DNA of 38,770 bases, from positions 1-38,770 of the forward strand of contig CACEGG010000011.1 of NCBI GenBank assembly GCA_902559035.1. The letters run 5' to 3'. A program made the position numbers and the translations under genes. Position 1 is the first letter of the stretch; the number at the start of each line of letters is the position of its first letter. The notes beneath the pieces were generated by a model. The model was not told the DNA's origin. It did no database searches and worked only from the letters and a program-made list of their open reading frames with translations. This document shows, piece by piece, positions 33,695-38,770 of the stretch. This stretch comes from an uncultured Bacteroidota bacterium. GTDB lineage: Bacteria > Bacteroidota > Bacteroidia > Flavobacteriales > Flavobacteriaceae.

Positions 33695-34312
33695 ATGAAT
33701 TATTTTGTTAAATATATTTTAATTTTTTTACTGGTTTCGTGTGAGAGTTCATCCTCAGATTGTTGCATAAGTAACCCTTTAAGAGAGGAGGTAATTATTA
33801 ATAAGGGCATATATATAGTTTCTTACAATGAAGTTTATGAACAACCAAATTGGATAGAATATAGCGTTTCAAATAGACCAAAAAATGTTGACAGAGGAAA
33901 TAAAGATTTTTATTTAGAACCTGGAGTTAAAACTTCCGATAATGCTGACTACTATAAAAACCCTTGGGATAAAGGTCATTTAGCACCAGCAGCAACTTTT
34001 AGTGATTCAGAAGATAATTTAAATAAGACATTTTCGTTTATAAACTGTGCAATGCAGATAGATGATCTTAATAGAGGTGAATGGGCTGAACTTGAACAAC
34101 GAATAAGAGATTGGTCCGCAACTTTAGGAACGATAAAGGTCAAAATAGATCTGGTATTTGAAACTGGTCATGAAATCAGAGAAACAGGTGTGCATATTCC
34201 AACAGGTTTTTGGAAAAATTTGACTTATCCAAACGGGGAAAGGGAATGTTACTACTTTCCTAATGAACCAACGAATAAAAATTGGGATAAATATTTAACA
34301 GATTGCAATTAA
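33695..34312 (+). CDS. DNA/RNA non-specific endonuclease lipoprotein
   Basis: A 205-residue beta-beta-alpha-metal nuclease related to Serratia nuclease and EndoG. The start is the ATG at 33695: it opens a lipoprotein signal (YILIFLLVSC, Cys16), whereas the longer reading runs into the divergent gene. The active-site motif is DKGHLAP (residues 92-98, His95 the general base), with Lys where most members have Arg (DRGH). The metal-binding Asn is N126 in DLNRGEWAELE. A later HIPTGFWKNL segment matches the family. The anchored enzyme probably degrades extracellular DNA/RNA for phosphate and nucleosides. No immunity gene is next to it, so a toxin role is not suggested. Confidence 0.88.
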   Translation: MNYFVKYILIFLLVSCESSSSDCCISNPLREEVIINKGIYIVSYNEVYEQPNWIEYSVSNRPKNVDRGNKDFYLEPGVKTSDNADYYKNPWDKGHLAPAATFSDSEDNLNKTFSFINCAMQIDDLNRGEWAELEQRIRDWSATLGTIKVKIDLVFETGHEIRETGVHIPTGFWKNLTYPNGERECYYFPNEPTNKNWDKYLTDCN

Positions 34313-34326
34313 TTTTTAATTATTGC

Positions 34327-34446
34327 TCATGTTTTACTGTACAAAAAGCCAAGAGGAAGAAATAAAAATATTGCATATATATTAGACATTAATCCAATTA
34401 TAGGAATTAATATCATTGCTGTAATTAACCAATATTTATTCTTCAT
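34327..34446 (-). CDS. 39-residue membrane protein
   Basis: Reads MKNKYWLITAMILIPIIG at the start and ends YSKT. It is almost entirely two hydrophobic stretches (about residues 6-20 and 24-36) with Lys at both ends, as for a small membrane protein. Its ATG overlaps the last 11 nt of the sulfatase gene in another frame, which suggests coupled translation. It ends 14 nt from the convergent nuclease stop. Function unknown; too short for family assignment. Confidence 0.5.
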   Translation of the reverse strand: MKNKYWLITAMILIPIIGLMSNIYAIFLFLPLGFLYSKT

Positions 34447-36184
34447 TTTTGTTATTAATTTCAATCCAAAAAGGATATATTTTTTTATTACCAACTCTTA
34501 AAAAAGATATCAAATCCACGTTACTATCCTCTATTTCAATACCCTTAATCTCTATTACATCATCTATTGGTTCATTAAATTTTTTTGAATAAACCATATT
34601 ATTTATTTCCGTAAATATTGTTCCTGATTTTTTTATGGAATCTTTAAATTTAAATTTTAAATTATAAGTACCCTTTTTAAATTTTACTTTCCACATCGTG
34701 TATATGTCATTTTGAGCCCATATTCCTCTGTCACCAGAAGCATCATTACGATTTAAAAATGTTGGATTTTCATTTTTTGTTCCAATAATTATTCTGGGTG
34801 GATTTAATATGTTTTTTGATTTTGTTAATTCATTTAATGATTTTTCCATTTCATATTTAAATTGTGCAGCAATTGGAATATTCTCTTTAATTATATTATT
34901 TTTTTCATTAGGATCATTAATTAAATCGTACAATTCAAATTTTTCAATATTACTATCATAGTTGTTATTTCCTACTAATTTAAATTCATCATTTTGGATA
35001 GACATGTTTATATATTTTTCCGGAAATCTTCTTGTCCAATATGAGAACAAATATCTATTTTCAGTATTTTTTCCCTCTAACAATGGTATAAGACTTTTTC
35101 CATCAATTTTTTTATTTTTTGGTAACTCAACATCACAAAGTTCAGAAATGGTAGGAACTAGGTCTATATGAGCTGACAATTTGTTAATTTCTTTAACCTT
35201 AACATCTTTAAACTTATTTGGAACTTTTAAAAAAAAAGGAACTCTAATTCCTCCATTATACACAGAGCCTTTTCTTCCTTTCATATTTCCGTTATACCTA
35301 AATTGTTGTGGACCATTATCAGTCATAAAAATTATAATAGTTTCATCCTCAATTCTTAACTCTTTTAATTTATTAACTACTTTTCCTAAATTATCATCAA
35401 TATTGGATATCATACCGTAAATTTTCCTGGTATCCTCAATATCTTTTTTAGTCATTTTAACTAATTGATTCCCATCATAATATTCAGTGCTTAATTCAAG
35501 ATTATTATATAAGTTCTCGTATTCCTTTGGAACTTGTAGTGGGGTATGAGGGGCATTAAATGACAAATAACAAAAAAATGAATTTGATTTATTTTTTTCA
35601 ATGAATTCTATTGCATTATTGGTGAAGATATCTGAACAATAGCCTTCATATTTTTTTTGCTCATTATTTTTCCAAAGAATAGGATCAAAATAACTTGTAT
35701 TTTTTGCATAATAATTGGTGAAATCACCAACTTGTCCTATACCTCCCGCAAGATGTATTAAAGACTCATCAAACCCTTGATCAGAAGGTCTAAAAGGGTA
35801 ATTATCACCTAAATGCCACTTTCCAAATATACCAGTTGAATAGTTTGCCTCTTTTAGTATCTCAGCTATTGTTGTTTCATCAGACGACATCATTGCTCCT
35901 CCATTGTAAGTATCTCTAACTCCAGTTCTCAATGAATATCTTCCTGTCATCAAACTAGATCTTGTTGGTGCACAAACAGGTGATACAAAGAAATTATTAA
36001 AGCGAATGCTTTTGTCAGCAAAATCATCCAGATTTGGTGTAATAATATTTTGATTGTTGTTAGCTCCGAGATCTCCGTATCCTTGATCATCAGTCATTAT
36101 TAAAATAATATTAGGTCTTTTAATAACACTCTGGTTTTCGCAAGAAAAAAGCAATATACTTAATAATAGAATTAACTTTTTCAT
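34436..36184 (-). CDS. Type I sulfatase lipoprotein
   Basis: A 582-residue formylglycine-dependent sulfatase. The lipobox LLFSC places Cys15 as lipid site. Metal ligands are in NIILIMTDDQGYGD (Asp32, Asp33), and the maturation site is CAPTR at 71-75 with Cys71 to become formylglycine; Thr replaces Ser of the CxPSR consensus. GKWHLGD, NAPHTPLQVP and FMTDNGPQQ are further arylsulfatase A-type segments. About 120 residues beyond the usual C-terminus (from roughly 460) form a beta-rich domain of unknown role. The natural substrate is probably a sulfated glycan or ester. No maturase, second sulfatase or glycosidase is nearby. It is 26 nt behind phzF in one minus-strand cluster. Confidence 0.92.
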   Translation of the reverse strand: MKKLILLLSILLFSCENQSVIKRPNIILIMTDDQGYGDLGANNNQNIITPNLDDFADKSIRFNNFFVSPVCAPTRSSLMTGRYSLRTGVRDTYNGGAMMSSDETTIAEILKEANYSTGIFGKWHLGDNYPFRPSDQGFDESLIHLAGGIGQVGDFTNYYAKNTSYFDPILWKNNEQKKYEGYCSDIFTNNAIEFIEKNKSNSFFCYLSFNAPHTPLQVPKEYENLYNNLELSTEYYDGNQLVKMTKKDIEDTRKIYGMISNIDDNLGKVVNKLKELRIEDETIIIFMTDNGPQQFRYNGNMKGRKGSVYNGGIRVPFFLKVPNKFKDVKVKEINKLSAHIDLVPTISELCDVELPKNKKIDGKSLIPLLEGKNTENRYLFSYWTRRFPEKYINMSIQNDEFKLVGNNNYDSNIEKFELYDLINDPNEKNNIIKENIPIAAQFKYEMEKSLNELTKSKNILNPPRIIIGTKNENPTFLNRNDASGDRGIWAQNDIYTMWKVKFKKGTYNLKFKFKDSIKKSGTIFTEINNMVYSKKFNEPIDDVIEIKGIEIEDSNVDLISFLRVGNKKIYPFWIEINNKNEE

Positions 36185-36210
36185 TGTATCAAGTTAGCAA
36201 ATTTTAATTT

Positions 36211-36996
36211 TTATATAGAGACTGAAATTTTAAATCTTGTTTTGGCTCTTCCAATTATTGTAACTCTATTAGCATTATCTATACACTCAAATTCACCTCC
36301 TCTTTTTGAAATTTGGAATGATAAAAGTTCTTTTTTATTAAGTCTTTTTGACCAAAATGGAATCAATGAGCAATGAGATGATCCAGTTGCAGGATCCTCA
36401 AGAATTGTTGATTGGGGTGTAAAGTATCTTGAAACAAAATCTGCAATTTCACCAATTGAAGTAACTACTACACCCCCGGGATCTAAATTTATTTGATCAA
36501 AATAATTTTTATCAATTTTGATTTTTCTTATATCAGCCTCTGAATTATAAACAAGAATATAATCTCTTGACTTATGTGTTTCAATTGGTTGAATATTAAT
36601 TGCTTTTGATATAATTTCAGGTAAATCTGATTTAATAGGCTCACGTCTGGGAAAATCAAGACTATATTTTTTATTTTTTATAGTAACATTAAGTTCTCCA
36701 CTACAACTTTTAAACTTTATATAATTTTTTGAATGATTTAATATGTTTTTTATAAAATGAGCGGCTGCTAAAGTAGCATGTCCACAGAGGTCCATTTCTA
36801 TTTCAGGTGTAAACCATCTAATATGAAAATAATTTTGTTCAATCTTTATAAAAGCAGTTTCTGGTACTGCGTTATGTTTTGCAATTTCTAACAGTTTATT
36901 GTCATCAAGCCAATTTTTTAGTAAGACTATACAGGCTGGACTTCCATCAAAGTTTTTTCCTGTAAAAGCATCAATTTGATAAACCTCAAGTTTCAA
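36211..36996 (-). CDS. PhzF-family protein
   Basis: A 261-residue protein of the PhzF phenazine-biosynthesis/diaminopimelate-epimerase-like fold. The catalytic Glu46 is in NAVPETAFIK. Also seen are RWFTPEIEMDLCGHATLAAAHF and the C-terminal DPATGSSHCSLIPFW loop. Most bacterial PhzF homologues are not in phenazine pathways and may be isomerases of unknown metabolites; none of the other phenazine genes is present here. It begins 2 nt after the stop of the 47-residue membrane protein. Confidence 0.92.
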   Translation of the reverse strand: MKLEVYQIDAFTGKNFDGSPACIVLLKNWLDDNKLLEIAKHNAVPETAFIKIEQNYFHIRWFTPEIEMDLCGHATLAAAHFIKNILNHSKNYIKFKSCSGELNVTIKNKKYSLDFPRREPIKSDLPEIISKAINIQPIETHKSRDYILVYNSEADIRKIKIDKNYFDQINLDPGGVVVTSIGEIADFVSRYFTPQSTILEDPATGSSHCSLIPFWSKRLNKKELLSFQISKRGGEFECIDNANRVTIIGRAKTRFKISVSI

Positions 36997-36998
36997 TT

Positions 36999-37142
36999 TT
37001 ATTTTTTATTTGAATAAAAATTGGTTAATGCCAGTCCCATTATAACTTGAAAACCACCTAAAACATATTGCCCTCTAAAAATAAAGTATATAGCAGAAGC
37101 ATACATTAACACAATACAAGCTAAAATAAATTTATTGTCCAT
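36999..37142 (-). CDS. 47-residue membrane protein
   Basis: Opens MDNKFILACIVLMYASAIYF and ends FYSNKK. Two membrane-length stretches (about residues 5-22 and 27-43) are joined by the charged loop FRGQY. The stop lies 2 nt before the phzF start, so the genes are very likely co-transcribed. The long ATG-to-stop reading in the right place and frame, with a clear two-helix pattern, supports a real gene. Family unknown. Confidence 0.6.
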   Translation of the reverse strand: MDNKFILACIVLMYASAIYFIFRGQYVLGGFQVIMGLALTNFYSNKK

Positions 37143-37186
37143 ACTTTTTTTAATAAATATATATTTTTTATTGAAATTAAAATTAT

Positions 37187-37291
37187 TTAATCACCACCCC
37201 AAGAGTCCTGGAAAAATATACCTACACCAAGTTCTGCCCAGAGATATAAAATAATAATTATAATTACCCCAATTAATATCTTTTTTTTCAT
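37187..37291 (-). CDS. 34-residue membrane protein
   Basis: Opens MKKKILIGVIIIIILYLWAE and ends DSWGGD. A single hydrophobic helix (residues 4-18) is followed by an amphipathic stretch with a Trp/Gly end. Its ATG overlaps the TGA of the pterin dehydratase gene (ATGA), a classic sign of coupled translation. The small size prevents a family call; I think it is real because of the overlap and composition. Confidence 0.6.
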   Translation of the reverse strand: MKKKILIGVIIIIILYLWAELGVGIFFQDSWGGD

Positions 37292-37572
37292 TTTAAAAGA
37301 TATAGCTTATCATCAATTATTTTAGCTAATTTAAAATCTAATTCAGTAATTCTTCCTTTATCGTGAGTGTAAAGTTTTATCTCTAATTTATTATAATCAT
37401 TTGTCCAAAGAGGGTGATGATTTAGAATCTCAGATTGAATAGCAATTTCTTGCATAAACTCAAACGCCTTTTTAAAACTTTCAAATTCAAAGTTGATTTG
37501 TAATTTATTATCAACTAATTTCCAATTCTTATCTAGTTTGTTAAGATTCTTTTTAAATTCTCCGGCTTTCAT
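37288..37572 (-). CDS. 4a-hydroxytetrahydrobiopterin dehydratase (PCD/DCoH)
   Basis: A 94-residue enzyme that dehydrates 4a-hydroxytetrahydropterin to quinonoid dihydropterin during pterin recycling, normally with phenylalanine hydroxylase. The signature NHHPLWTNDYNKLEIKLYTH (residues 51-70) has His52, His53, Pro54, Trp56 and His70-Asp71 in place. Length is normal (about 95-110). It is 9 nt after the M16 peptidase gene and overlaps the 34-residue protein. No aromatic amino acid hydroxylase is in the window, so its partner must be elsewhere. Confidence 0.93.
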   Translation of the reverse strand: MKAGEFKKNLNKLDKNWKLVDNKLQINFEFESFKKAFEFMQEIAIQSEILNHHPLWTNDYNKLEIKLYTHDKGRITELDFKLAKIIDDKLYLLK

Positions 37573-37581
37573 TTTTATTTT

Positions 37582-38770
37582 TTAATTAAAATCATTTTCT
37601 GCAAAATCTTGATTTATAATAACATCGATTAAAGTCATTTCAATTTTTTGAGGACCTAGAGATTGTGATTTTTTTAATGGAAAAAGTATTCCATCAAAAT
37701 TCTTATAATCTCCAATAACTGATTCTTGAACCTGAGATTGTCCACCCATATTAGTTGTAGAAATTTCCCTTATTTTTTTCCCTGTTTCCACATCATATAA
37801 ATATTTTAGGGATATAAAATCACCAGCTACTTCAACAGCATAAGCTTCTTTACCATCCACATTCTCCTTACCTCCAAACTTTACATTCGGGTTGTTTAAT
37901 AAATTTAGCTCAGGAAAAATACCTAAAGATTTTTTCATATCATTCTGAATGTTTTCAGGTAAAGCCATTTTATTAGGGCCTTGTTTTACAAATGCTTCAT
38001 TTTCTGTCACTACCATTTTCATCATTACATTCCCGTTCATTGAAGTTGAATTTGCTAATTTATTATTTAGCCTCTTTTCTTCGCTGATTATACTAGCTCC
38101 CATCGCTTCTCCTTGGTATTTTAAAATCAGAGATTTAACATTATTCAATTTTTCTCTTCCTCCAATAGATTTGATGTAATTTTCTAAAACAGAATTAGCG
38201 GTAATATTTGATAGAACCTCTGGTTTTTTTGGTTTTTCAACTTGGTTCCCGTAATTATCAAAATATGAAATAGGAATAATTTTTCCATCAAATTTGACAT
38301 TATCTATTTTTTCTAAGAGTTCACTTGCTTTTCCGGTTACTATAATTTGACCATTATCAAGTTTAAAGTATTTATTGGCAACTCTTTTAATGTCATCAAT
38401 AGTAACATTATCAATGTTTTTCAAGTAATTTTTATAAAAATCTTTATCTAATCCTTGAGTTTTTATATTTAATGCATAATTAGCGATTGTTGAGGGACTT
38501 TCAGTGGCTAGAACAAAGTTTCCTACATACTTGGCCTTAACATCGGAAAGTTCTTTTGAAGTCACATTTAATGTTCTAATTTTTTTAATCTCATTCAACA
38601 ATTCAACAACTGCACTGTCAGTAACTTGAAATCTTGTTTGAGTAAAAGCTCTAAACCTTGATTTAGTATACTTACTAGAACCAATTGATGATCTAGCTAC
38701 GTAAGTATATCCTTTTACTTCTCTAATTTGTTGTTCTAATCTATTTGCCTCCTCTATTTCTAGATTTTTT
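37582..38770 (-). CDS. M16-family metallopeptidase, C-terminal part (5' end outside window)
   Basis: Open in frame to the window edge, giving about 395 residues of the C-terminal half of a pitrilysin-type peptidase. EVKGYTYVARSSIGSSKYT and SRFRAFTQTRFQVTDSAVVE belong to the second M16 domain, which lacks the zinc HxxEH motif and forms the clamshell lid. This is followed by YVGNFVLATESPSTIANYAL and ANKYFKLDNGQIIVTGK. Around residue 190 of the visible part a separate LolA-like beta domain starts (ENYIKSIGGREKLNNVKSL), running to the C-terminus. This peptidase-plus-lipoprotein-carrier-like arrangement is known in Bacteroidota. The catalytic N-domain should lie upstream, outside the window. A TTG at 38601 is not the start. 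Confidence 0.88.
   Translation of the reverse strand, partial: KNLEIEEANRLEQQIREVKGYTYVARSSIGSSKYTKSRFRAFTQTRFQVTDSAVVELLNEIKKIRTLNVTSKELSDVKAKYVGNFVLATESPSTIANYALNIKTQGLDKDFYKNYLKNIDNVTIDDIKRVANKYFKLDNGQIIVTGKASELLEKIDNVKFDGKIIPISYFDNYGNQVEKPKKPEVLSNITANSVLENYIKSIGGREKLNNVKSLILKYQGEAMGASIISEEKRLNNKLANSTSMNGNVMMKMVVTENEAFVKQGPNKMALPENIQNDMKKSLGIFPELNLLNNPNVKFGGKENVDGKEAYAVEVAGDFISLKYLYDVETGKKIREISTTNMGGQSQVQESVIGDYKNFDGILFPLKKSQSLGPQKIEMTLIDVIINQDFAENDFN

Noticed and set aside
33695-34312. Nuclease as a secreted toxin with immunity gene
   Set aside because: It has a simple lipoprotein signal, no delivery domain, and the adjacent 39-residue ORF belongs to the sulfatase side on the other strand.
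1-38770. tRNA, rRNA, CRISPR array, insertion sequence, prophage or type IX secretion C-terminal domains
   Set aside because: None was seen on reading both strands; the exported proteins end without the usual T9SS sorting domain.

Overview
The window is AT-rich, densely coded DNA from a member of the Bacteroidota, most likely a small-genome marine flavobacterium. This rests on gene content and signals, not a database search. It holds a SusC/SusD pair, flavobacterial-type LptD and TamB envelope genes, BshA (bacillithiol), a GH3/serine-hydrolase fusion, many short-signal lipoproteins ending in SC or GC, almost no Shine-Dalgarno sequences, several TTG starts, and Bacteroidota -7 boxes (TAnnTTTG) 8-25 nt before starts.

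Left part (1-9.8 kb, envelope and glycolysis): the 3' part of tamB (with a homopolymer frameshift), pfkA, gapA with a BadF-type GlcNAc kinase 8 nt behind it, then on the minus strand lptD followed by a RidA gene. Divergent from lptD, with only 20 bp between, are an Amidase_3 peptidoglycan amidase and a single-gene MCE/MlaD protein with its own promoter.

Middle (9.8-20.7 kb): a tight four-gene plus-strand operon of a membrane [4Fe-4S] protein, a DxDGT (HAD/LNS2-like) protein, a CCG-domain HdrB-like protein and a conserved protein of unknown function. Then comes the GH3-beta-lactamase fusion gene, split by a shift at an A10 run, and bshA. On the minus strand are a Dabb lipoprotein and a penicillin-acylase-family Ntn hydrolase, then dgkA (plus) and a steroid 5-alpha-reductase-family membrane protein (minus).

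Right part (20.7-38.8 kb): a susC-susD operon closed by a strong terminator, a DUF488-like protein, a lipoprotein alpha/beta hydrolase, an EamA transporter, cspA, a methyltransferase, an M81 (MlrC-like) lipoprotein and a BNR-repeat lipoprotein. These are followed by three tandem small lipoproteins with NTF2/SnoaL-like character, a small outer-membrane barrel, a DNA/RNA non-specific endonuclease, and a minus-strand cluster. The cluster runs M16 peptidase (cut by the window end), pterin dehydratase, two tiny membrane proteins, PhzF, sulfatase, and a third tiny membrane protein.

How they fit together: the amidase, the GH3 enzyme and the GlcNAc kinase could form a peptidoglycan-sugar salvage route into glycolysis (pfkA, gapA). 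LptD, TamB, MlaD and DgkA serve the envelope. The right half is mostly cell-surface uptake and hydrolysis. No tRNA, rRNA, CRISPR array, insertion sequence or prophage gene was seen, and no gene-free stretch exceeds 300 bases. The nearest to a little-described system are the Fe-S/DxDGT operon and the sulfatase cluster with its three tiny membrane proteins.
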